From positions 62,001 through 126,000 of the forward strand of contig NZ_LRUF01000008.1 of NCBI RefSeq assembly GCF_001550155.1: 64,000 nucleotides of DNA. The letters run 5' to 3'. This document shows positions 18,099 to 25,422 of this stretch, one piece after another (positions within the stretch are counted from its first letter, which is position 1; the number at the start of each line of letters is the position of its first letter). Under the pieces are notes generated by a model. It was not told where the DNA came from, ran no database searches, and saw only the letters and a list, made by a program, of their open reading frames with translations. Origin of the DNA: Pseudoalteromonas arabiensis (GTDB taxonomy: Bacteria; Pseudomonadota; Gammaproteobacteria; Enterobacterales; Alteromonadaceae). Both the position numbers and the translations under genes were made by a program.

Positions 18099-20147
18099 AT
18101 GCTAAAAACTGCTTTAGCCTTAGCCGTTGGTCTTTCAAGTACACTTGCTACTGCCAACGACACAATTACAATTGACGACATTCCAACAATACAATCAGTT
18201 ATCCAAACAAGCGTAAGCCCTGATGGTGACTCGGTTGCGTTTACCCGCTCAGTGCCACGTACACTGTACAAAGATGAAAATGGTCGTAATTACAGCGAAC
18301 TTTACATTGTTGATGACGAAGGCGTTGAGCGTCCGTACATTACAGGTAACGTTAACATCGGTAGCATTCAATGGTCTAAAGATAGCAAAACCATTTATTT
18401 TCTTGCTAAATTAAACGATGAAAAATTCACTTCACTGTATCAAATACCCGTTGACGGTGGTCAAGCTCAAAAAGTAATGTCTTTAAAAGACACATCAATA
18501 TCAAGTTACGAGCTAAGCCCTGACAATCAAAAAGTTGCTATTTTAGCACTCCCTGCCAAAGATAAGTCTGAAAAAGAGCTAAAGAAATTAGGCTTTATGG
18601 CAGAAGTATATGAGCTTGGTCTTGATAATAAACAGCTTTTCATTGTTAGTCTGGCAAAAACAGACACGCCATTAAAGCCAACGGCATTAAACGTTAGTGA
18701 TTATGTTAGTGATATGAATTGGTCAGCTAACGGTGAAAAACTACTTGTTAAAACTCAACCAACTGCTCTTATTGATGACAAATACACCAAGTCAATGTGG
18801 CGTTTATATGATGTTGCAAATGACCAAGTAACCTTATCTTTTAAAACCGAAGGTAAGTTAGGCGATGCTGAGTTATCTGCTGATGGTAAATATATCGCGA
18901 TTTTAGGTGCTGAGGATAAGCATGATCCAGCTACTGGCCGCTTATTTATTGCTGATACAAAAACGGCTGAAATCACAGAGTGGCTACCAAACTTTATGGG
19001 CCATATCGTTGATTTTGAATGGTCTCATAAACGCAATACATTAAACTTCATCGCCAATGTTGGTACAGAAAGCTTTGTTGCAAGTATTAAAACGGGCAGT
19101 AAAAAATATAAAAAAATCATTGAAGAAGGTCGCTTTATTGCCAGCAACTTAAGTGTGTCTGATTCAGATAAAACCTTAACTGTACGCGCGAATACAGCAA
19201 AACATCCAAATGAAGTGTTTATTATCCGTGGTAATAAAGCAACCCGTTTAACTGATTCTAACCCTTGGTTAAATGATAAACGCTTTGCCAAACAAGAGAC
19301 TATCTCACTTAAAGCACGTGATGGTGTCGATATAGAAGGTATATTGGTTTACCCTCTTGATTATAAAGAAGGTACCCGATACCCACTTATTATGTCTGTC
19401 CATGGTGGGCCTGAAAGCCATGATAAAAATGGTTGGGTAACCAATTATTCTCGCCCAGGCCAAATGGGAGCCGCGCGTGGTTATGCGGTTTTCTATCCTA
19501 ACTACCGTGGTTCAACAGGTAAGGGGGTTGATTACTCAAAACTAGGCCAAAACGACTATGCAGGCAAAGAATTTGACGATTTGGTCGATTTTAAAAATCA
19601 CCTTGTAGAAATGGGACTTGTTGATACAAAACGTGTTGGTATCACAGGTGGCTCATACGGTGGTTATGCCTCAGCGTGGGGGGCAACAAAGCTGACTGAA
19701 CACTTTGCAGCAAGTGTGATGTTTGTGGGTGTATCTAACCAACTTTCAAAATTTGGCACAACAGATATTTCTAATGAAATGAATCTGGTTCACGCACGCT
19801 CATATCCTTGGGATAAATGGCAATGGTATTTAGAGCGCAGCCCTATTTACTGGGCGGGCCAATCTAAAACACCACTGCTTATCATGCATGGTAAAGAGGA
19901 TCCACGTGTACACCCTGCTCAATCAATGGAACTTTACCGTTACATGAAAGTACAAGGCAAAGATGTACGCTTAGTCTACTACCCAGGTGAAGGGCATGGT
20001 AACCGTAAGGTTGCCGCTCAGTACGATTACAGCCTCCGTCTAATGCGTTGGATGGACAACTACTTAATACAGGGCAATAAAAACATGCCTGAATTTGAGA
20101 TTGACCATGCAGCTAAACTAAAGGCCGCAAAAGATACAGATAAATAA
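18099..20147 (+). CDS. S9 family prolyl-oligopeptidase-type peptidase, secreted
   Basis: A 682-residue protein with a signal peptide (about 1-20, ending LATA), a seven-bladed beta-propeller (about 30-390; SPDGDSVAFTRS, SKDSKTIYFL) and a C-terminal alpha/beta-hydrolase domain. The catalytic triad reads S519 (GGSYGGYAS), D601 (GKEDPRVHP) and H633 (GEGHGNRK). This arrangement fits acylaminoacyl-peptidase or dipeptidyl-peptidase types that trim short peptides. In the periplasm it would process peptides delivered by the neighbouring receptors. It has its own extended -10 promoter and a strong terminator, so it can be expressed separately from the receptor gene upstream. Confidence 0.92.
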   Translation: MLKTALALAVGLSSTLATANDTITIDDIPTIQSVIQTSVSPDGDSVAFTRSVPRTLYKDENGRNYSELYIVDDEGVERPYITGNVNIGSIQWSKDSKTIYFLAKLNDEKFTSLYQIPVDGGQAQKVMSLKDTSISSYELSPDNQKVAILALPAKDKSEKELKKLGFMAEVYELGLDNKQLFIVSLAKTDTPLKPTALNVSDYVSDMNWSANGEKLLVKTQPTALIDDKYTKSMWRLYDVANDQVTLSFKTEGKLGDAELSADGKYIAILGAEDKHDPATGRLFIADTKTAEITEWLPNFMGHIVDFEWSHKRNTLNFIANVGTESFVASIKTGSKKYKKIIEEGRFIASNLSVSDSDKTLTVRANTAKHPNEVFIIRGNKATRLTDSNPWLNDKRFAKQETISLKARDGVDIEGILVYPLDYKEGTRYPLIMSVHGGPESHDKNGWVTNYSRPGQMGAARGYAVFYPNYRGSTGKGVDYSKLGQNDYAGKEFDDLVDFKNHLVEMGLVDTKRVGITGGSYGGYASAWGATKLTEHFAASVMFVGVSNQLSKFGTTDISNEMNLVHARSYPWDKWQWYLERSPIYWAGQSKTPLLIMHGKEDPRVHPAQSMELYRYMKVQGKDVRLVYYPGEGHGNRKVAAQYDYSLRLMRWMDNYLIQGNKNMPEFEIDHAAKLKAAKDTDK

Positions 20148-20151
20148 TCTA

Positions 20152-20187
20152 AACGCCTTGCTTTAAAAGCAAGGCGTTTTTCTTTTT
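20152..20187 (+). terminator. Rho-independent terminator after the S9 peptidase gene
   Basis: AACGCCTTGC and GCAAGGCGTT pair perfectly around a TTTAAAA loop, followed by TTTTCTTTTT. Confidence 0.9.
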
Positions 20188-20263
20188 GTCATTGGCTTTA
20201 CTTACACTCTAAAACTAATATAACTGATTAAAAGTGTGGGCAAAAAGTAAAAGGAATTATTGA

Positions 20264-20497
20264 ATGGTGCGTGTAGTATGCTTTTTTATTGGATTGACTA
20301 TATTCAATTTACAGGCCGAACCAGAGTGCGCAAACTGCCACCAAAGCCAAGTACAAGATTGGCAGTCTTCGCACCATTTTCATGCAACGGAAAAAGCCAC
20401 TGCCACGACTGTGCTCGGTAATTTCAACGACCAAACCCTCGAATACGAAGGCCAGCAAGCGCGTCTCTACACAGTAAAATGTACAATGCCGACGTAA
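20264..20497 (+). pseudogene. Remnant of a multiheme cytochrome/TPR protein gene
   Basis: The 77-codon frame starts with a signal peptide and then AEPECANCHQSQVQDWQSSH, which contains a CxxCH heme-attachment site and the DW..S.H pattern that opens long cytochrome c554-like multiheme proteins. It stops abruptly after TVKCTMPT. Just before this point another frame reads KMYNADVTCIQSQHYQN, which fits the continuation better, so a frameshift near 20470 is likely. The following 250 bases to 20751 have stops in all frames. I read this as a decayed gene with most of its body deleted; a real 77-residue monoheme protein cannot be excluded. Confidence 0.55.
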
Positions 20498-20751
20498 CCT
20501 GTATACAAAGCCAACATTATCAGAACAGGAATGCGTTATCTTATCGATGAATATTTTGGCATAGCTATCTGCGCATGGCCCTGAGCAAAATGCAATTTAT
20601 ATACAAGCGGGTTCAAGATGGTAATGAAAACCCTTTGCTCATGACTCAAACCATCTCAATTTAGAGTATAAATATTGACCTTGTTGAATTCGCTGCTATT
20701 ATCAAATACTAATAATTATTAACTAATATCAAAGGCTCAGGGATTGAACTA

Positions 20752-21210
20752 ATGCACAGCATAGCCTCAACTAAATATTATCCATACGCAGATTTTAAGC
20801 CCCACGGCCTTGTTGAGTTTTATCAACGTCAAAATACACTTTTTACAACCGCAGTCGGCCCATTCAATGAAGAGATTATTGATGCCTTGTCATTTACTCA
20901 ACACACTTATATTGAAAAAATCATCGCAGAGCATGGTGACTGGTGTGAATTAGTTGAGTTTGAAAACTCGTGCATGGCAACGCCTGGTGCCCTTGAAAAA
21001 CTAATGATGTATTTAGCTGATTTAAAACGCCAGAATAGTGCACCGAAGAAAACAGCCTTTATCATAAAAGAGGGGCTTGAAGGTGGAAACCTGCTGAGTA
21101 ATACATACTGCAATTTATATAAAAAAACGGGTATGACTATGCAGATATTTAAATCTAAAACAGCTGCGCTGAACTGGTTATCAAGCGAGACAACCACTGC
21201 AATAGCTTAG
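20752..21210 (+). CDS. Hypothetical protein, possibly SpoIIAA/STAS-like
   Basis: A 152-residue soluble protein with no signal peptide. The alternating strands and helices (FTTAVGPFNEEIIDALSFTQ, DWCELVEFENSCMATPGALE, KKTAFIIKEGLEGGNLLSN) and length recall the SpoIIAA-like/STAS fold seen in small marine gammaproteobacterial proteins. The resemblance is to the pattern only; no phosphorylatable serine motif is evident. Nothing nearby explains its role. The start ATG follows the weak ribosome site CAGGGATTGA. Confidence 0.6.
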   Translation: MHSIASTKYYPYADFKPHGLVEFYQRQNTLFTTAVGPFNEEIIDALSFTQHTYIEKIIAEHGDWCELVEFENSCMATPGALEKLMMYLADLKRQNSAPKKTAFIIKEGLEGGNLLSNTYCNLYKKTGMTMQIFKSKTAALNWLSSETTTAIA

Positions 21211-21632
21211 TTATTTAGCACATGTTTTTCTTCATCACGCAAAGTTAATACTTCCACTCCTCATGCATCACGGCTAGTATGCTCTCGCTGGGCAGAAAGT
21301 TTTTTACTTCTCGTAGCAACTATCCAGCCACTCAGCTTTAATTTAACTATTTCTCACTTTACAAAACACTTCGTGCAGCTCATCACTCATTTTTAAAGTG
21401 CCTTCAATGCGGGCAAAATACTCATGCACAAATCACATATGACAAGATCCAAAAAGAAAAGTAAGAACTTTTCATTACTTACAGGTTGAAATAGTAAGTT
21501 TAACTCAGGCTTTTCTCTATAAGTTAAAAAAATTCATCTATCAGGTTTATTTTAATCGTTTGTCGATTTAGAGGGATTACTCTAAAGTTAACTCATCAGC
21601 AAACGATGCTGCGATTAACGAGGAAACTAATC
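21211..21632. other. Intergenic stretch with a possible minus-strand gene remnant
   Basis: No full gene. On the minus strand, 21343-21432 reads as a 29-codon open frame with coding-like composition (EYFARIEGTLKMSDELHEVF) bounded upstream by a stop. It may be the C-terminal remnant of a lost gene. The rest is AT-rich and leads to the promoter of the next gene. Confidence 0.3.
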
Positions 21633-22106
21633 ATGGTTAAACCACTTTTAAAACGACTTGCTCTTAGCTCATTACTAACATGTTCAGCTTTTGCAATCGC
21701 TGAGCAAAGTGACTATAAACTGATGGTAATTAACGACTCAGATTCATCGCAAGCAATTATGCAAGGCCAATACGACGCGGTGTTAAATAGCACAGCGCAA
21801 GCAACTGATTTAAATAGTCAATATGAACTTGCATTCAATCGTTGCGCAGCAAGCGTGAAATCTAAAAATTTCAGCCACGCGGAATCTTTGTGTACCGAAG
21901 CTATCAAGCTTCTAAATAAAAGCGAAGTACGCGGCTATAAACGTCGAGAGCTTACATCATTCGCTTTAAGTAACCGTGGTATAGCACGCATTATGTCGAA
22001 AAACGACACAGCTGCACTATCAGATTTTTATGAAGCGGTAAAAATGTCGGGTAATGATTTAGTTAATCACAACCTCAACCGCGCTAAGAAAAACTTAGCA
22101 CTTTAA
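21633..22106 (+). CDS. Small exported TPR-like protein
   Basis: About 157 residues from the ATG at 21633, chosen over an earlier in-frame ATG (21606) because GAGGAA stands 8 bases before it and the signal peptide (KPLLKRLALSSLLTCSAFAIA) then starts normally. The mature part has helix pairs with TPR-like spacing (ELAFNRCAASVKSKNFSHAE, SNRGIARIMSKNDTAALSDF), consistent with one to three tetratricopeptide units in the periplasm. Two cysteines in the mature part may form a disulfide. Partner unknown. The four-copy hairpin array begins 4 bases after its stop codon. Confidence 0.65.
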   Translation: MVKPLLKRLALSSLLTCSAFAIAEQSDYKLMVINDSDSSQAIMQGQYDAVLNSTAQATDLNSQYELAFNRCAASVKSKNFSHAESLCTEAIKLLNKSEVRGYKRRELTSFALSNRGIARIMSKNDTAALSDFYEAVKMSGNDLVNHNLNRAKKNLAL

Positions 22107-22125
22107 TCAAATTGTTGTCACAAAA

Positions 22126-22156
22126 AGCCTAGTTTGTGTGTTCTCTTGGCTTTTTT
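22126..22156 (+). terminator. Terminator hairpin, array copy 1
   Basis: AGCCTAG pairs with CTTGGCT with one T-T mismatch; six T follow. It is the first terminator after the TPR-like gene. Confidence 0.7.
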
Positions 22157-22205
22157 ATATCCGAAGTCATTGCATACGCGGTGACTCAACCATATTGTTG
22201 TCGAA

Positions 22206-22236
22206 AGCTTAGTTTGTGTGTTCTCTAAGCTTTTTT
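22206..22236 (+). terminator. Terminator hairpin, array copy 2
   Basis: AGCTTAG and CTAAGCT pair perfectly around the conserved loop, and a T-run follows. Confidence 0.75.
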
Positions 22237-22283
22237 ATTCCGAGTCATTGCACACGCAGTGACTCAACCACATTGTTGTCGAA

Positions 22284-22314
22284 AGCTTAGCTTGTGTGTT
22301 CTCTAAGCTTTTTT
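22284..22314 (+). terminator. Terminator hairpin, array copy 3
   Basis: The same stem as copy 2 with one change in the loop (CTTGTGTGTTCT), and a T-run follows. Confidence 0.75.
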
Positions 22315-22363
22315 ATTCCGAGTCACTGCATAAGCGGTGACTCAATCATATTGTTGTCAAAAG

Positions 22364-22393
22364 GCCCAGCTTGTGTGTTCGCTGGGCTTTTTT
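22364..22393 (+). terminator. Terminator hairpin, array copy 4
   Basis: GCCCAGC and GCTGGGC pair perfectly around TTGTGTGTTC; six T follow. The stem sequence is unlike copies 2 and 3 but fully compensated. Confidence 0.8.
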
Positions 22394-22514
22394 ATTTCTA
22401 GCGCATTTAAATTTTATTAATAAAAGTTTTCATTAAAAATCATTAATATGAAAATAAGAAAAATGAATTTACCCTATTTAATTAGGTTAAGAGCATTTAA
22501 ACTAGTTTATAAAA

Positions 22515-22925
22515 TCACACTACATACTTCACATCTTCATCACGCATTAAATATAAAGTAAAACAGGCTGCCCACATTGGCCATGCAGCAAAGAAAAGTA
22601 AATTATTAAATCCATCTATATATTGAGCATACGAAGAAAGTGTGGATGCGCCGTGTAATAAAAAGATTAAACCGTAAGTGATTTTTTTCTTAAACCCCAC
22701 TACAAAAGCAAACACTAAAATTATTTGCAAACTTCCTAGAATATAAGCAACTGTATCTGTTGAGCCGCTCAATCCATAGAAGTGTTCAAACACAATTGCA
22801 CTGTGACTTGGATTTACAAATTTATCCAAACTCCACATTAACATAACCACAAATACGCCCAAACGTAATGATAAAAGCGACCATTGCAAGCGATTTTGTG
22901 TATCCGATGTAGTTGATTGAATCAT
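22515..22925 (-). CDS. DoxX-like small inner-membrane protein
   Basis: About 136 residues from the ATG at 22925, preferred over an upstream start because AAAGGAA stands just before it. Four hydrophobic segments and the first-helix pattern SLRLGVFVVMLMWSLDKFVNP match the DoxX/DoxD-like family. Relatives are linked to quinone- or thiol-dependent redox processes in the membrane, but many have no known role. It is transcribed away from the receptor gene at 23080 with 154 bases between the starts, so the two may share a control region. Given the disulfide reductase in that operon, a redox connection is possible but unproven. Confidence 0.7.
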   Translation of the reverse strand: MIQSTTSDTQNRLQWSLLSLRLGVFVVMLMWSLDKFVNPSHSAIVFEHFYGLSGSTDTVAYILGSLQIILVFAFVVGFKKKITYGLIFLLHGASTLSSYAQYIDGFNNLLFFAAWPMWAACFTLYLMRDEDVKYVV

Positions 22926-23079
22926 TATTTTTTCCTTTGAACTATTCACGCTTAAAAACAACAAGACCGAAAATAAAAAGAAACATTACAAAAATAAAAT
23001 AAAAATGCTTTGAAAGTATTTTTTCCGGCTGTTGGTCTCATTCATCGTCAATAAATTATTTAATCGCAGAGAGAACATT

Positions 23080-25410
23080 TTGAAATACGCATTTTTAGCG
23101 CTGAGTATTTGTGCAAGCTTTGTATCACTTGCTACCGAGAATAATGAGATTGAGGTTATTCAAATATCAGGCGAGCAATTAAAAAATACCCAAATTTCAC
23201 CTAAAGATACGCCTATAAATGGACCTTTTGGCGATGATCTTTTTCTGCAAGATATTGCACGAAGTGTAACGCCAATCACCAGAGAAATGATCGAACAACT
23301 CAATATTACCACCCTGCAAGATATTTTATCTATTACACCTAATAGCTATTCAGCGAGCGGATTTGGTAATCCGAGCTTACCAACTTTAAGGGGGCAGTTA
23401 GGTGAACTATTTCAAGATGGCGTCCGCCGACAAGCAGGTAATAATGGTTTTGGCATTCCAATATCCTTCAATGCGATTGAGCAAATAGATGTAGTAAAAG
23501 GTGCACCACCCGTCTTATTTGGTAGTAGTCAACGAAATGGGGGCTTTGTAAACCTGAGCTCAAAAAAGGCAAATACTGAACAATCTCAAGGCAAACTAGT
23601 GCTTTCGGCTGGTCGCTGGGATCACTACTCGGCACAACTCGATTACACAGCGCCGATAGTAGAAGGTAAAAGTGGCTTCAGAGTAAGTGCTGAACATATT
23701 GATAATGGTAGTTTTTATGATTTTTCAGGTTATAAGAGCGATAGTTTATTTGCAGCTGTGCGCTTCTTGCCTGACGCACAAAGTAGTTTAGATATAAATT
23801 TCGAGCTTTATCAAGTTGAATTTACAGATAACGCAGGTATCAATCGCCCTACTCAAGCGCTTATTGATGATGGACTTTATATTACTGGTCAAGGTATACA
23901 ACCCAATGGCAGTACTATTGCAGGAGCGGGGGCTATTATTTCACCCACAGGGCAAGTCCGTATACCGCGAAACCGAGTTTTAACAGACCCCGATAATATC
24001 AATGAAGCCACGACCTATTTACTTCACAGTATCTATAAACGTGAACTAAATGATAAAACGACGCTTAAAAATACAACTTATTTTCAGCACCTGCAACGTG
24101 AGGAAATCGCTCAAAATAGCTTTGTAGAGATCATTGATGGTGCTGACACAGCCCAAAACCGCACTGAGTTAAGCTACCAATGGAATGATAGTCAAAGCTC
24201 TATTTTTGCGTTTGATGTTCGCTTTAATAAAGTAAAAGGGTTCAGCCAATTTACCACAGAAGCAGATTTACCCATTGATTTAACAGGCCCGATTGAAAAC
24301 CGCCGTATCCCGCTCACAACAGAGCAAAAAGCAAGATTAGTTGAATTAAAGCCAGGTGTATTTGTATCTCCAGGAGCCCAATACGATTTAGATAACGATG
24401 GTGTTGGAGATTTTTCACTCTCTGATACAACCGATTCGACCAGTTGGCAAACGGGGCTTGCTTTTGTGCATGACAGTCAATGGACTGAAAAATTGCGCAC
24501 AAGTTTAGGCTATCGCCTTGACTATTATGATGTAGAAGCTCGGGATCCCATTGCACCACAAGGTCAAGTTGCAGCGCGCGATAATATTTATGAAACCCTG
24601 CATGCAGGGCAAATTAGTGTTAACTATAAACTCACTGCAGAATTAACCTCCTATATTACAGGGAACTATAACGAAGCGACCTCCAATAGCATGGCTGGCG
24701 GCAATGTTTTAGGAAGTGATAACCAAATTAGCGCACAAAATTTTGCAACCGATAACACCCTTGCTGAAATAGGTTTAAAATTTTCACCCACTGACAGCCC
24801 TTGGTATGTCGATGCGGCTTTATTTAATCAACGCCGTAGCCTCAGAAATCGTGATGGAAGTAACACGGGTATTCGTACAAAAGGCTTTGAAACGCAGGTG
24901 TTTTATGATGCTGGGCAATACTGGTTTAATGCCGGTTACAGCTATATAGATGCCCGCTACGATAATTCAGCAAGTAGCCAAGACTCAAACCAAGTCGCTG
25001 ATGCATTTGATAATTCTCGTCCTGATATTATTAATGGTACAGGTATTGGCGCACCTAATTTCGCGTCTTTTCCGCCATCAACTAGGCGGGTGCAAGGTAT
25101 TCCCGAACAATCATTTAGCTTTAACAGTGGTTTTTCTATCACTCCTCAATGGGATATTGGCTTAGGCGGTATATACACCAAAAGCTATCCGCTTGATTTT
25201 TTAGCAACCGTGCGTATTCGCGATCAATACACCTTGAATATAAATACACGATATGCCTTCAGCGAGCAAACGTCTTTACGTTTAGATATCACAAATGTGA
25301 CTAATCAAGATAACTGGCGTCCTGTTTTTGAAGGCGGTTACTTTGGCTCAACGTTAGTATTTCCTGAGCTTCCTATTCATGCCAAATTGACCTTTCAACA
25401 TACCTTTTAA
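23080..25410 (+). CDS. TonB-dependent receptor heading an eight-gene operon
   Basis: About 776 residues from the TTG at 23080 (AGAGAG ribosome site, clean signal peptide ending SLA); an alternative TTG at 23032 would add 16 residues. The plug reads VTPITREMIEQLNITTLQDI, LPTLRGQLGELFQDG and IEQIDVVKGAPPVLFGSSQR, closer to the siderophore-type FhuE/FecA branch than to the receptors at 9-18 kb. The barrel ends HTF. An aspartate-rich loop DLDNDGVGD near residue 436 could bind calcium. The stop is only 12 bases before the next gene, so this receptor probably heads the operon and delivers the substrate later moved by the YnjBCD importer. Confidence 0.88.
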   Translation: MKYAFLALSICASFVSLATENNEIEVIQISGEQLKNTQISPKDTPINGPFGDDLFLQDIARSVTPITREMIEQLNITTLQDILSITPNSYSASGFGNPSLPTLRGQLGELFQDGVRRQAGNNGFGIPISFNAIEQIDVVKGAPPVLFGSSQRNGGFVNLSSKKANTEQSQGKLVLSAGRWDHYSAQLDYTAPIVEGKSGFRVSAEHIDNGSFYDFSGYKSDSLFAAVRFLPDAQSSLDINFELYQVEFTDNAGINRPTQALIDDGLYITGQGIQPNGSTIAGAGAIISPTGQVRIPRNRVLTDPDNINEATTYLLHSIYKRELNDKTTLKNTTYFQHLQREEIAQNSFVEIIDGADTAQNRTELSYQWNDSQSSIFAFDVRFNKVKGFSQFTTEADLPIDLTGPIENRRIPLTTEQKARLVELKPGVFVSPGAQYDLDNDGVGDFSLSDTTDSTSWQTGLAFVHDSQWTEKLRTSLGYRLDYYDVEARDPIAPQGQVAARDNIYETLHAGQISVNYKLTAELTSYITGNYNEATSNSMAGGNVLGSDNQISAQNFATDNTLAEIGLKFSPTDSPWYVDAALFNQRRSLRNRDGSNTGIRTKGFETQVFYDAGQYWFNAGYSYIDARYDNSASSQDSNQVADAFDNSRPDIINGTGIGAPNFASFPPSTRRVQGIPEQSFSFNSGFSITPQWDIGLGGIYTKSYPLDFLATVRIRDQYTLNINTRYAFSEQTSLRLDITNVTNQDNWRPVFEGGYFGSTLVFPELPIHAKLTFQHTF

Positions 25411-25422
25411 GTAGGGCTACTC

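Larger units (their letters stand above)
22111..22393 (+). repeat. Four-copy tandem array of terminator-hairpin units
   Basis: Four direct repeats begin with ATTGTTGTC at 22111, 22194, 22272 and 22350 (periods 83, 78, 78). Each has a stem with the nearly invariant loop TTGTGTGTTC followed by six or more T. The stems differ but stay paired: AGCTTAG/CTAAGCT in copies 2 and 3, GCCCAGC/GCTGGGC in copy 4, and one mismatch in copy 1. A second hairpin (GAGTCATTGC/GCAGTGACTC type, with G-U pairs) lies between successive copies. The array separates two convergent genes. It may be multiplied terminators or a family of small RNAs. Confidence 0.85.

Noticed and set aside
20264..20497. A functional small monoheme cytochrome
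   Set aside because: It ends abruptly in mid-domain, and another frame fits the continuation better. A pseudogene is more likely, although not certain.
22111..22393. CRISPR array
   Set aside because: The repeat unit is a hairpin-terminator of about 80 bp without unique spacers of constant length; no cas genes are near.
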